A stretch of 64,000 nucleotides of DNA from DASRDZ01 sp035569495 (GTDB taxonomy: Bacteria; Chloroflexota; Dormibacteria; Aeolococcales; Aeolococcaceae), in contig DATMMX010000011.1 of assembly GCA_035569495.1 (NCBI GenBank), positions 434,001 to 498,000 of the forward strand, given 5' to 3'. Below the pieces are notes generated by a model. That model searched no databases and was not told the DNA's origin. It saw only the letters and a program-made list of their open reading frames with translations. How positions within the stretch are numbered: the stretch's first letter is position 1; every line of letters starts with the position of its first letter. Of this stretch, positions 19,196-27,783 are shown one piece after another. The position numbers and the translations under genes were made by a program.

Positions 19196-19842
19196 GCGGC
19201 GAGCCGCCCGTCGCCCCGGCCGGCACCACGCCCCGACGCGCGCCGCCGCCGCCGCCACCACAGCACCCCCGCGACAACGGCGAAGACGGTGATCGCCGCC
19301 CCCACCGCCCGGTCGAACCACGGCAGGTACGGCGTGACGTTGTCGCCGAGCAGGAAGCCGAGCAGGGTGAACCCGCCCAGCCAGATCACCGTCGAGGGCA
19401 GCACGCCGCGGACGAAAGCGCCCAGCGGCATGCGCAGGCAGCCGGCCGCGATCGAGGCGTTGATCCGCGTCCCCGGCAGCACGCGCGCGACGAAGATCGC
19501 CAGCGCGCCACGCCGGGCCAGCCAGCCCTCCGCCCTGGCCAGCCGCTCCGGCGTGAGGTGCACGCGCCGCCCCCAGCGCAGCACGGCCCGGCGACCCAGA
19601 TGGCGGCTGACCGCGTAGCAGACCAGCGCCCCCAGCACCGCGCTGCTGTAGCCCACGGCGAGGAAGAGCAGCAGGTGGGTGGAGTGCACCGCGGCGAGGT
19701 ATCCGGCCGCCAGCAGGATGACGTCACCGGGGAGGAACGGCAGCGGCACCCCCGCCTCCTCCACGAAGATCAATGTGCAGAGAAGCAGGTAGGCCTGGGC
19801 GCCGTCGAGGTGTCGGATGAGCTCCAAGAGAGGGCCAAGCAT
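19192..19842 (-). CDS. DedA-family membrane protein
   Basis: About 217 residues with five to six hydrophobic segments. Seen: the N-terminal FVEEAGVPLPFLPGDVILL, typical DedA (F/Y-x-E-x-x-x-PxPGE/D), then GALVCYAVSRHLGRR and ARVLPGTRINASIAAG, the conserved RxxPGxR-type motif. DedA proteins are linked to lipid carrier flipping and proton-motive homeostasis. ATG 19842 is chosen because earlier starts would overlap the divergent dehydrogenase. The C-terminus is a basic cytosolic tail. Confidence 0.9.
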
Positions 19843-19912
19843 AGCCAGCCACCGACCGGAATGGGGCACCCTTGACGCACCTGTGACGCACTGCGCAGTA
19901 GAATCCGGCGCC

Positions 19913-20785
19913 ATGACCGTGGACGACATCAGGAAGGTGTGCGTCGTCGGCGCCGGCACCATGGGCGCGCAGATCGCCCAGCAGGTCGCGCTCGGCGGCT
20001 ACCCCGTGGCTCTCTTCAGCCGCTCCCAACACCGCCTCGACACCGCCGTGCAGAGCAACGCCAAGCTGCTCGGCAGGCGGGTCGAGAAGGGCAAGCTCGA
20101 CGCCGCCGAGTGCGAGGCCGCACTGGCGCGCGTCACCACCCACACCGACCTCGAAGCGGCCGTGCGCGACGCCGACCTGATCATCGAGTCGGTCGCCGAG
20201 GACCGCGAGACCAAGCGGCAGATCTGCGAGCAGCTCGACGCCCTGGCCGCGCCGGGGGCGATCATCGCCAGCAACTCCTCGACCATGGCCTCGTCGTTCT
20301 TCGCCGACTGCATCGCCCACGACGACCGCCTGCTCAACGTGCACTTCTTCAACCCCGCGCTGGTGATGCAGCTCGTCGAGGTGGTGCGCGGGCCACACAC
20401 CTCCGACGAGGTGGTCGACGCCAGCCTGGAGTTCGTGCGCCGCATCGGCAGGACGCCGGTGCTGGTCGAGAAGGAGACCTACGGCTTCATCGCCAACCGC
20501 ATCCTGTTCATCGCCATGCAGGAGGCGTTCCGCCTGGTCGAGGACGGCTACGTGTCCATGGAGGACGCCGACCTTGCGGTCAAGAATGGCCTGAACTGGC
20601 CGATGGGGCCGTTCGAGCTGGCCGACCTGGTCGGCCTCGACGTCACCGAGGACATCCTCTCCCAAGGCCACGCCCAGACCGGCGAGGACCGCTGGAAGCC
20701 GACCGCGATCCTCACCGGCCACACCCAGCGCGGCGAGCTGGGACGCAAGAGCGGCAAGGGCTTCTACGAGTACGCGGCCAAGTAG
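19913..20785 (+). CDS. 3-hydroxyacyl/3-hydroxybutyryl-CoA dehydrogenase
   Basis: A 290-residue NAD-dependent enzyme oxidising L-3-hydroxyacyl-CoA in fatty-acid or butanoate metabolism. Seen: VVGAGTMGAQIAQQVALGG (residues 11-29), SNSST and the catalytic NVHFFNPALVMQLVEVV region with His, then VEKETYGFIANRI and the C-terminal dimerisation domain with GLNWPMGPFELADLVGLD. ATG 19913 is preceded by TAGAAT at 19899-19904, eight bases away. It could work with the SDR (4357) in acyl-CoA oxidation; that link is inference. Confidence 0.93.
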   Translation: MTVDDIRKVCVVGAGTMGAQIAQQVALGGYPVALFSRSQHRLDTAVQSNAKLLGRRVEKGKLDAAECEAALARVTTHTDLEAAVRDADLIIESVAEDRETKRQICEQLDALAAPGAIIASNSSTMASSFFADCIAHDDRLLNVHFFNPALVMQLVEVVRGPHTSDEVVDASLEFVRRIGRTPVLVEKETYGFIANRILFIAMQEAFRLVEDGYVSMEDADLAVKNGLNWPMGPFELADLVGLDVTEDILSQGHAQTGEDRWKPTAILTGHTQRGELGRKSGKGFYEYAAK

Positions 20786-20796
20786 AGCCGCTTCTC

Positions 20797-21348
20797 TCAG
20801 CCTGCCTTGTAGTTCACCGTCGAGGTGCCGCTGCTGGTGGTCTGGATGAGCTGCAGCGACTGACCCTGCGTGCACTTGAAGGTGGCGGTGACGCTGCTCG
20901 GACCGGCGTCCGGCGTGCCCACCGGCGCACCCGTCGAGTCGATGGTCTGGTTGGTCAGCGTGCTGCCCGGGTCAAGCGTGACGGTGACCTTGTCGGCGGC
21001 GGTGGTCGCCTTGCCCGAGCCCTTGCCCGTCTGCTTGACGCCGATCGACTGACCGCCGGTGCTGATCTGCAGCGTGGTGGTGTTGCTGTCGTCGATGGTG
21101 ATCGTGCCGTCGTTGTTGATGGTCACCTTCTCGCCGGTCCCGCCCGAGGCCTGCGCCGGCTGGCCGCCGATGGTGCCGCTGACGCCGGTGGATACCCAGG
21201 TGCCGACCAGGCACGAGTCGAGCGCGGCGGTCGCGCTTGGCGAACCCGATCCACCGGACGAATTGCTGGAACCGCTGCCGCACCCTGCGAGTGCGGCGAG
21301 AGAAAGGATTCCGGCGGCTGCCCCGCCGGCGCGTGTGAGATGAGTCAT
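20797..21348 (-). CDS. Predicted lipoprotein, Ser/Thr/Gly-rich
   Basis: A 183-residue exported protein of no recognised family. Seen: signal peptide with THLTRAGG, hydrophobic core and lipobox LAGC near residue 21, a Ser/Gly linker, Cys near 42 and near 166 (CLVGTW, FKCTQG) that may form a disulphide, and a beta-rich body (GTWVSTGVSGTIGG, ITIDDSNTTTLQI), the look of a lipocalin-like or META-type domain. ATG 21348 is preceded by TAGGCT seven bases upstream on the minus strand (21361-21356), a leaderless arrangement. Confidence 0.75.
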   Translation of the reverse strand: MTHLTRAGGAAAGILSLAALAGCGSGSSNSSGGSGSPSATAALDSCLVGTWVSTGVSGTIGGQPAQASGGTGEKVTINNDGTITIDDSNTTTLQISTGGQSIGVKQTGKGSGKATTAADKVTVTLDPGSTLTNQTIDSTGAPVGTPDAGPSSVTATFKCTQGQSLQLIQTTSSGTSTVNYKAG

Positions 21349-21353
21349 GCGGC

Positions 21354-22271
21354 TCAGCCTAGCGGACGGCGCAGGATCAGAATGTTCTGGTGCACGATGT
21401 TGGGCACGTAGCTCGACGGATACCCGTACGGACGCACGCGTGACCCCGTGCCGTACCACACCTTGACGCCTTTGAGCACAAAGCCCGCGCGCTCGAAGCG
21501 CTGCGCCAGCTCCGCGGTGGCGAACACGTAGCGGCCCTGCTGGTACGAGTCGCGGATGATCACCGCGCAGTAGCCGCCGCGCCGCAGCACCGGGAGCAGT
21601 CGCGCGGCCACGTCGCCCATGGCATCGAAGAACGCGTCGAAGGATTGCAGGTTGCGCAGATCGTCGCCGCTGTCACCGAAGGAGTCGAAGTCGGTGCGCC
21701 GCGCCGAGATGTCGTACTTGCCGTCGCACATGGTCTTGTCGAGCGCGATCGAATAGGGCGGGTCGGTGGCGATGCAGTCGAACTCGCGGCCTTCGGCGGC
21801 GAAGCGGTCGAGCACCGCGCGGCAGTCGCCCTCGATCATCTCCTGCTCGGCGATGCCCTCGCGGGCGCACACCTCGCGGTATACGGAGATCCACTCGGGG
21901 TTGATCTCGATGCCCGTGGCCACACGCGCCGCGGGATTGCTGATCGACGCGCCGAGCAGGGTGCCGCCGACGCCGGCGAACGGGTCGAGCACGGTCCCGC
22001 CGGGCTTGGTGAGGAACTCGACCAGGTGGCGCATCAGGTACGGCGGCTTGTTGGCGCCGTGGCGGCGGCGCAGGTCCTGGCCGACGTGCGCCGGGTACGA
22101 GGTGCGCAGCACCGTCTTGGTGAAGTACAGCCACTCGTTGCCGCTCAGCGCGTTGAGGGTGTTGCGCGCGTGCGGGTCGTTGCGCAGGTAGGCGCGGGAG
22201 CCGTCGTCGCCGTCCGCCTCGTCCTCCGGCTCGATGTCGCGTTCGAGCGGATTGCCGTCGGCAGAGAGCAT
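21354..22271 (-). CDS. Solitary DNA (N6-adenine/N4-cytosine) methyltransferase
   Basis: A 305-residue Rossmann-fold methyltransferase. Motif I-like VLDPFAGVGGTLLGA binds AdoMet, followed later by the catalytic motif IV ATDPPY. The DPPY form fits amino methylation of adenine or cytosine. A potential target-recognition stretch lies between motif IV and the C-terminal strand. No restriction endonuclease gene is adjacent, so it is an orphan that might regulate transcription or replication, or act on RNA. ATG 22271 has TATCCT (22284-22279) seven bases upstream. Divergent from the ACT gene with only 35 bases between starts. Confidence 0.83.
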   Translation of the reverse strand: MLSADGNPLERDIEPEDEADGDDGSRAYLRNDPHARNTLNALSGNEWLYFTKTVLRTSYPAHVGQDLRRRHGANKPPYLMRHLVEFLTKPGGTVLDPFAGVGGTLLGASISNPAARVATGIEINPEWISVYREVCAREGIAEQEMIEGDCRAVLDRFAAEGREFDCIATDPPYSIALDKTMCDGKYDISARRTDFDSFGDSGDDLRNLQSFDAFFDAMGDVAARLLPVLRRGGYCAVIIRDSYQQGRYVFATAELAQRFERAGFVLKGVKVWYGTGSRVRPYGYPSSYVPNIVHQNILILRRPLG

Positions 22272-22278
22272 TCAGGGG

Positions 22279-22296
22279 AGGATAGACCACTACACT
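22279..22296. promoter_or_regulatory. Divergent minus-10 boxes six bases apart
   Basis: TATCCT on the minus strand (22284-22279) drives the methyltransferase and TACACT on the plus strand (22291-22296) drives the ACT protein. Only six bases separate the two boxes, so each promoter's -35 region overlies the opposite -10 and start region. Confidence 0.6.
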
Positions 22297-22306
22297 GCAC
22301 GCCGCC

Positions 22307-22744
22307 ATGCCGATGTTCGAGTCGCTGCAGAAGCTCTTCGCGGCCACCCGGGTGCGCCGCGAGGAGGTGCCCTACGCCATCTGCCGGCTCCAGCCCGGCA
22401 CCCCGCTCGACCGCGTCGTCCAGCTCCAGCCGCCGCCGCTGTGCATCACCGTCGAGCCCGACGGCGCCACCGTCTTCCTGCCCGAGGCCGAGCTGCCGGC
22501 GCTGCAGAACATCGTCGCCGTCGCCGAGCACGATGGGCCGTGGACGGTCTTCGGGCTGTACGCGCCGTTCGACTTCGGGGTCACCGGCTACCTGGCCCAG
22601 GTCTGCGACGCCCTGGCTACGCGCAACATCCCCGTGCTCTCGCTGGCCACCTACCGGCGCGACTTCATCCTCGTCCCCGGCGCCCGCACCGAGGAGGCGC
22701 AGGCCGCACTGGACGAGCTGGTGCTGGGGCACGCCGCATCATGA
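22307..22744 (+). CDS. ACT-domain (CASTOR-like) regulatory protein
   Basis: A 145-residue protein with tandem ACT-type folds: VPYAICRLQP and CITVEPDGATVFLPE in the first half, WTVFGLYAPFDFGVTGYL, LATRNIPVLSLATYRRDFILV in the second. Small proteins of this kind bind amino acids allosterically; no ligand can be read here. Its stop overlaps the next gene's ATG (ATGA), so the two are cotranslated. TACACT lies ten bases before the start. Confidence 0.72.
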   Translation: MPMFESLQKLFAATRVRREEVPYAICRLQPGTPLDRVVQLQPPPLCITVEPDGATVFLPEAELPALQNIVAVAEHDGPWTVFGLYAPFDFGVTGYLAQVCDALATRNIPVLSLATYRRDFILVPGARTEEAQAALDELVLGHAAS

Positions 22745-23304
22745 GCTGGGACGACGACCTCGACCTGCTGCGCCGCGCGCTCGACCAGAACGCCGAGGCG
22801 ATCGAGCGCGTCACGCCCGAGCAGCGGGCCCTGCCCACACCGTGCCAGGGCTGGGACGTGGTCACCCTGGTGACCCACGTCACCGGCGGCCTCGACCGCC
22901 TGGCCATCATGGTGCGCGGCGAGAAGCCCGACTGGACGGCGGAGCTGCCCCCGCTCGGCGACGACTGGGCGGGCACCTTCCGCACCAAGGCCGCCACGCT
23001 GCTGGACACCTGGCAGACCGCCGACCCGGCACAGCGTCCCGCCGTCGAGATGCAGATCGCCGAGCACGCCGTGCACACCTGGGACATCGCCCGGGCCACC
23101 GGCCAGCCCGTCGAGGCGCTCGACCCGGCGATCGCCGAGCACGCGCTGGCCTGGTCGCACGAGGCGCTCAAGCCGGAGTGGCGCGGGGCGGGTGGCGGCG
23201 GCGCCTTCGGCGACGAGGTGCCCGTCCCCGGCGACGCGCCGCTCTACGACCGCCTCGCCGGCTGGTTCGGCCGCGATCCCGACTGGTCCGCCGCCGGCGC
23301 CTAG
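22741..23304 (+). CDS. TIGR03086/maleylpyruvate-isomerase-fold protein
   Basis: 187 residues of the mycothiol-dependent maleylpyruvate isomerase/DinB-like four-helix fold. Seen: LPTPCQGWDVVTLVTHVTGG (residues 31-50), with a metal-binding His, and EHAVHTWDIARATGQP further on, with more His ligands. In Actinobacteria such proteins use mycothiol, so presence hints at a related thiol, but many members have no known reaction. The stop TAG shares CTAG with the convergent HAD gene. Confidence 0.8.
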   Translation: MSWDDDLDLLRRALDQNAEAIERVTPEQRALPTPCQGWDVVTLVTHVTGGLDRLAIMVRGEKPDWTAELPPLGDDWAGTFRTKAATLLDTWQTADPAQRPAVEMQIAEHAVHTWDIARATGQPVEALDPAIAEHALAWSHEALKPEWRGAGGGGAFGDEVPVPGDAPLYDRLAGWFGRDPDWSAAGA

Positions 23305-24197
23305 CCGGTCAGGCCGAGCCGCTCCAGCACCAGCGCCACCCCGGCCTCGGCGGGCGGCGGGCAGGTTGCGTCGGCGACGGCGAGCACCTCGGGCCGCGCG
23401 CCCTCGACCACCACGGCGTAGCCCGCGGCCTCCAGCATGTCGGCGTCGTTGGGCGCGTCGCCGACCGCCACCGAGTCCTCCAGCGGCACGCCCAGCCGCT
23501 CGCAGAGCCGGCGCAGCGCGTTGCCCTTGCCGGCCTGCAGGCTGGCCACCTCGACGAAGGGCGGCAGCGAGCGCTTGACCCGCGCCGTGTCGCCGAGCGC
23601 CTCGCGCATGGCGCGCTCGCACTGATCGACAGCCGGAGCGCCATCCACGACACACACGAACTTGGTCGTCCCGCGCTCGCGCAGCCGCGGCTCCAGGTCG
23701 TCCACGAAGGTGATCGGCACCTGGGCGATGCGCGCGTACATGTGCGCCTCCGGCCGGTCCTCCTCGCAGAGGAGCTGCTCGTCCAGGTAGGCCTGGCGGT
23801 GCCAGCCGCCCTCGCGCGCGACGCGCAGCGCATGCAGCGCAACGTCGGGGGGTACGGGATCCTCGAAGAGCAGCTCGCCGAGCGGCACGCCGTCGATCAG
23901 CGGGTCGCCCTCGCGCGGCATCGCCCGCACCACGGCGCCCTGGTAGCAGACCAGCGGCGCGGTCACGCCCAGCTCACGCGCCCAGGGCAGCGCCGAGCGA
24001 TACATGCGTCCCGATGCAATCACCACGATTGCGCCACCGCGCACGGCGGCGCGCACCGCCGCGCGGGTGCGGGGGTGCAGCGACTGGTCGCGCAGGTCGA
24101 GGCAGGTGCCGTCGAGGTCGAGGAGCACCAACCGGGGAGGCCGTGGGGGCAGCGGCGCTTCGCCGATCGGCGGCGGGGTGGCGGCCGCCCGGCTCAC
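23301..24197 (-). CDS. Cof-type HAD-IIB phosphatase
   Basis: A 298-residue sugar-phosphate or FMN phosphatase-like enzyme. Seen: motif I LLDLDGTCLDL with both Asp, motif II IASGRM, motif III Lys in SLQAGKGNALRRL, motif IV GDAPNDADMLEAAG; the type IIB cap lies in the middle. The GTG start at 24197 overlaps the stop of the upstream 2-hydroxyacid dehydrogenase, so the two are an operon. The first 30 residues are a Pro-rich extension. Confidence 0.88.
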   Translation of the reverse strand: MSRAAATPPPIGEAPLPPRPPRLVLLDLDGTCLDLRDQSLHPRTRAAVRAAVRGGAIVVIASGRMYRSALPWARELGVTAPLVCYQGAVVRAMPREGDPLIDGVPLGELLFEDPVPPDVALHALRVAREGGWHRQAYLDEQLLCEEDRPEAHMYARIAQVPITFVDDLEPRLRERGTTKFVCVVDGAPAVDQCERAMREALGDTARVKRSLPPFVEVASLQAGKGNALRRLCERLGVPLEDSVAVGDAPNDADMLEAAGYAVVVEGARPEVLAVADATCPPPAEAGVALVLERLGLTG

Positions 24198-25192
24198 GAC
24201 ACCGGCGGCGGCGCCCCGCCTGACCACGCCTCCGGGTTGAGCGCCGTGGGCGGCATGCGCCCGTCGAGGGCGGCCAGCGCGTTGTCGGCACAGAGCCTGG
24301 CCATCGCCGCCCGCGTCTTCACCGTGGCGCTGCCCAGGTGCGGCGCCAGCACGGCGTTGCGGCACTCGGCCAGCCCCGGCGCCATGGCAGGCTCGCGCTC
24401 GTACACGTCGAGCCCCGCGGCGGCGATCCAGCCCTCGCGCAGCGCGCGGACCAGCGCGGCCTCGTCGACCACCGGACCGCGGGAGGTGTTGACCAGCACG
24501 GAGGTCGGCTTCATCCGGCGCAGCACGTCCTCACCGACGAGATGTCGCGTCTGCGAGGTCAGCGGGGTGTGCAGCGAGATCACGTCCGCCTCGCGCACCA
24601 CGGTGTCGAAGTCCACGCGCCGCACTCGACCGGCGAGCGCGGGGTCGATGGGCACGTCGCCGTCCTCGACGTAGAGCACGCTCATCTCGAAGGCCAGCGC
24701 CCGCCGGGCCACCGCCTGCCCGATGCGCCCGAAGCCGACCACCCCGAGGGTCGCTCCGTTGAGGTCGAGCCCCAGGAGGTACTCGGGCTCCCAGCCCGTG
24801 TACCGCCCCGCGCGCATCTCGCGGTCGCCCTCGCAGAGCCGCCGCGCCGCCGCCAGCATCAGGCCGACCGCGCAGTCGGCGGTGGCGTCGGTGAGCACGC
24901 CCGGCGTGTTGGTCACCACGATGCCGCGCTCGGTGGCGGCGGGCACGTCCACGTTGTCGAAGCCCACGGCGTAGTTGCACACGGCGCGCAGCCGCGGCAG
25001 CCCGGCATCCAGCACCGCGCCGTCGATGCGGTCGCGAAGCTGCGGGCAGAGCACGTCGACGCCCTCGCGCAGCAGCCCCTGGAGGTCGGCCGGCGAGGGA
25101 ATGGCCCCCACCACGTCGATCGCAGCACGCGCTTCGATTGCCGCGGGGAACGGCGCCGGGAGGGCCAGCGTGCAGAGCACCGTTGCGGTCAC
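24194..25192 (-). CDS. D-isomer-specific 2-hydroxyacid dehydrogenase (glyoxylate reductase-like)
   Basis: 332 residues. Seen: GVVGFGRIGQAVARRA (NAD-binding), catalytic Arg in NTSRGPVVDE, Glu in DVYEREP and His in APHLGSATVKTR. These fit glyoxylate/hydroxypyruvate reductases of the GyaR group, which reduce 2-keto acids with NAD(P)H; exact substrate unknown. GTG 25192 is preferred to ATG 25201 because TACGAT (25205-25200), itself overlapping that ATG, ends seven bases before it. Operonic with the HAD phosphatase, consistent with glycolate/glycerate metabolism as inference. Confidence 0.88.
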   Translation of the reverse strand: MTATVLCTLALPAPFPAAIEARAAIDVVGAIPSPADLQGLLREGVDVLCPQLRDRIDGAVLDAGLPRLRAVCNYAVGFDNVDVPAATERGIVVTNTPGVLTDATADCAVGLMLAAARRLCEGDREMRAGRYTGWEPEYLLGLDLNGATLGVVGFGRIGQAVARRALAFEMSVLYVEDGDVPIDPALAGRVRRVDFDTVVREADVISLHTPLTSQTRHLVGEDVLRRMKPTSVLVNTSRGPVVDEAALVRALREGWIAAAGLDVYEREPAMAPGLAECRNAVLAPHLGSATVKTRAAMARLCADNALAALDGRMPPTALNPEAWSGGAPPPVS

Positions 25193-25199
25193 GCCACGC

Positions 25200-25237
25200 A
25201 TCGTAGCGACGGCGCAACCACGGGTGCGTGGTATGCT
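25200..25237. promoter_or_regulatory. Divergent promoters of dehydrogenase and DEAD helicase
   Basis: TACGAT on the minus strand (25205-25200) precedes the dehydrogenase GTG by seven bases. TATGCT on the plus strand (25232-25237) precedes the helicase TTG by ten bases. In both cases an in-frame ATG sits inside the -10 box and is therefore unlikely to be transcribed. Confidence 0.55.
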
Positions 25238-25247
25238 CGCCTGCGTC

Positions 25248-26507
25248 TTGCGATCTCGTTCACGCCTCCGGCCAGGGATACGGCCGGTCGTCGCGAGGCC
25301 ACGTCCCGCCCCCATCGGAGCGGCGGAGGACGAGGCTGCGACCCCCGAACCCCAACCCACCGTCACCTTCGATGAGCTCGGTCTTTCCGCGCCCGTGCTG
25401 GCCTCGGTGCGCGACATGGGCTTCGTCACCGCCACGCCGATCCAGGCGCAGGCGATCCCCCCGGCCCTGACCGGCCGCGACGTCATCGGCCAGGCCCACA
25501 CCGGCAGCGGCAAGACCGCCGCCTTCGGCATCCCGATGGTGGAGCGCCTCGACCCCGCCGGTCCCGCCGTGCAGGCCCTGGTGCTCTGCCCGACGCGCGA
25601 GCTCGCCCTGCAGGTGCAGGAGGAGCTGTCCAAGCTCGGCGCGGCGCGAGGCATCAACACCGTCTCGATCTACGGCGGCGAGTCCTACAAGAAGCAGTTC
25701 AACGACCTCAAGCAGAACCCCCACATCGTGGTGGCCACGCCGGGACGCCTGCTCGACCACATCGGCCGCCGCTCGCTGCGCCTCGACGGGGTGCGCATCG
25801 CCGTCCTCGACGAGGCCGACCGGATGCTCGACATGGGCTTCGCGCCCGACGTCGAGCGCATCCTCCGCCAGGTCCCCCAGCAGCGCCAGACCCTGCTCTT
25901 CAGCGCCACCGTGCCCGACTGGGTGCGCCGCCTGGCGCAGCGCTACATGAGCGACCCGGTGTCGGTGTCGTTCAGCGTGCAGCCCGAGGTGGCGCCGAAC
26001 GTGCGCCAGCTCTACGTGCAGACCACCTGGGCCGACAAGCTCGACGTGCTCGCCCGCATCCTCGACCAGCCCAACGTCTCGATGGCCCTGATCTTCGTCG
26101 AGACCAAGCGCAACGCCGACATCCTCCAGGTGCAGCTCTCGCGCCGCGGCTACGACGTCGCCCATCTGCACGGCGACCTCTCGCAGAAGGACCGCGACCA
26201 CTCGATGGCGCAGTTCAAGGACGCGCACGTCAAGTACCTGATCGCCACCAACGTCGCCTCGCGCGGGCTCGACATCGACGACATCTCCCACGTCATCAAC
26301 TACGACGTGCCGCTGTCGCCCGAGGAGTACCTGCACCGTGTCGGCCGCACCGCGCGCGCCGGTCGCGACGGCGTGGCGGTGACGCTGATCACGCCGAGCG
26401 AGATCCTCAAGCTGCGCGACGTCGAGCGCATGGCGCGGACGCACATCGAGCCGGCGCTGCTCGACGAGTACTTCCCCGCCGTCGAGGTGCACGCGGCCAC
26501 CGCGTAA
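25248..26507 (+). CDS. DEAD-box ATP-dependent RNA helicase
   Basis: About 419 residues, cytosolic RNA remodelling enzyme. Seen: F upstream of the Q-motif (FDELGLSAPVLASV, TPIQAQAIPP), Walker A AHTGSGKTAAFG, PTRELALQV, TPGRL, VLDEADRMLDMGF, SAT, ASRGLDI and HRVGRTARAGR. The start is uncertain: the frame is open upstream, but TATGCT at 25232-25237 makes TTG 25248 the likeliest leaderless start, giving a basic N-terminal extension of about 35 residues. ATG 25233 lies within the -10 itself. No C-terminal RNA-binding extension is present. Confidence 0.93.
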   Translation: MRSRSRLRPGIRPVVARPRPAPIGAAEDEAATPEPQPTVTFDELGLSAPVLASVRDMGFVTATPIQAQAIPPALTGRDVIGQAHTGSGKTAAFGIPMVERLDPAGPAVQALVLCPTRELALQVQEELSKLGAARGINTVSIYGGESYKKQFNDLKQNPHIVVATPGRLLDHIGRRSLRLDGVRIAVLDEADRMLDMGFAPDVERILRQVPQQRQTLLFSATVPDWVRRLAQRYMSDPVSVSFSVQPEVAPNVRQLYVQTTWADKLDVLARILDQPNVSMALIFVETKRNADILQVQLSRRGYDVAHLHGDLSQKDRDHSMAQFKDAHVKYLIATNVASRGLDIDDISHVINYDVPLSPEEYLHRVGRTARAGRDGVAVTLITPSEILKLRDVERMARTHIEPALLDEYFPAVEVHAATA

Positions 26508-26563
26508 CAGCTCCCCGGGAAGCGGTGGCGGGAGGCAGGAACCTGAGTATGCTTCCCCGTGCC

Positions 26564-27769
26564 ATGCAGGAAGGCATGCTGAAGGGAAGGGCTGGGACCG
26601 GGGACACCGTCACCTCCACGTCGAACCCGACGGCGACCCCCCGATCGCGGCGTCGCATCCGCGTGCCCGCGCGCGGCGGCCTGGTCACCCGCATCTTCCT
26701 GGGCATGCTGCCCTCGGGCCTGATGGTCACCCTGCTGGCCTGCGTCGACCACTTCGTCGCCCCCGTGGCCGCCGCCGCCGCGCCGCTGCTGGTCGCGGCG
26801 GTGATCGGCGCCTTCCTCGGCGGCACCCGCGCCGGCGTGGTCGCGGTCCTCCCCGGGGCGGGCTTCCTCGCCGTGCACTACTCGAAGACGCTGTGGCCGC
26901 TGCAGTACGACTCCGCCGGCGTCGAGGGTCTGCTCACGTTCATCCCCTGCGCGCTGGCGGCGGCGCTGATCGTCGGCCTACTGCAGCGCCGCGTCCTGGA
27001 GCGCGTCGTCCGCGAGCGCGAGCACGGCGAGCGCATGGCCACCCTGGAGCGGGTCAAGTCGCAGTTCCTCAACGTCGCCTCGCACGAGCTGCGCGGCCCG
27101 CTGGGCGTGGTCAGCGGCTACGTCTCGATGGTCCAGGACGGCTCGTTCGGGCAGCTCACCGCGGTGGACATGCGCCGCGTCGCCCCGGTGCTGCTGCAGA
27201 AGGTCGCCGAGATGAACACGCTGGTCAACGAGATGCTCGACACCGCGCGCCTCGAGGAGTCGAAGCTGACCCTCTCGCTGTCGCAGGTCGACCTCGGCGA
27301 CGTGGTGCAGCGCGCCGTCGAGGCGGTCACCCCGCTGGCCACCGAGCGCCACGAGATCCTCTACGCCCACCCGCGCGAGCCGGTGCAGGTGACCGCCGAC
27401 CAGGTGCGCATCGGCATCGTGGTCACCAACCTGCTGCAGAACGCGGTGAAGTACTCGCCCGGCGGCGGCGTGGTGCAGTGCTTCGTCAGCGTCGACGGCG
27501 GGGCGGCGCTGGTCTCGGTGTGGGACCACGGGCTGGGCATCGCCGAGGCGGACATGCCGCGCCTCTTCTCCCGATTCGGCCGCCTGGTGACGCGCGAGAA
27601 CTCGAACATCCCCGGCACCGGGCTGGGGCTCTACCTGGCGCGCGAGCTGGCCCGGCTGCACGGTGGCGACATCGCGGTGCGCTCCGCGCCCGGCGCGGGC
27701 AGCGTCTTCACCCTGGTCCTGCCACTGCAGGGCCCGCCGCACGCCGACGACGTGCGCGCCACCTCGTAG
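26564..27769 (+). CDS. Membrane sensor histidine kinase
   Basis: 401 residues. A disordered N-terminus, then about four transmembrane segments (residues 43-142) without a large periplasmic domain, then H-box SHELRGPL with His174, N-box NLLQNAVKY, G1 WDHGLGI and G2 GTGLGL. The short loops suggest sensing in the membrane, as in DUF4118/KdpD-like kinases. No regulator is adjacent. TATGCT at 26548-26553 lies ten bases before ATG 26564. Confidence 0.87.
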   Translation: MQEGMLKGRAGTGDTVTSTSNPTATPRSRRRIRVPARGGLVTRIFLGMLPSGLMVTLLACVDHFVAPVAAAAAPLLVAAVIGAFLGGTRAGVVAVLPGAGFLAVHYSKTLWPLQYDSAGVEGLLTFIPCALAAALIVGLLQRRVLERVVREREHGERMATLERVKSQFLNVASHELRGPLGVVSGYVSMVQDGSFGQLTAVDMRRVAPVLLQKVAEMNTLVNEMLDTARLEESKLTLSLSQVDLGDVVQRAVEAVTPLATERHEILYAHPREPVQVTADQVRIGIVVTNLLQNAVKYSPGGGVVQCFVSVDGGAALVSVWDHGLGIAEADMPRLFSRFGRLVTRENSNIPGTGLGLYLARELARLHGGDIAVRSAPGAGSVFTLVLPLQGPPHADDVRATS

Positions 27770-27783
27770 GTAGCATCGCCTTC

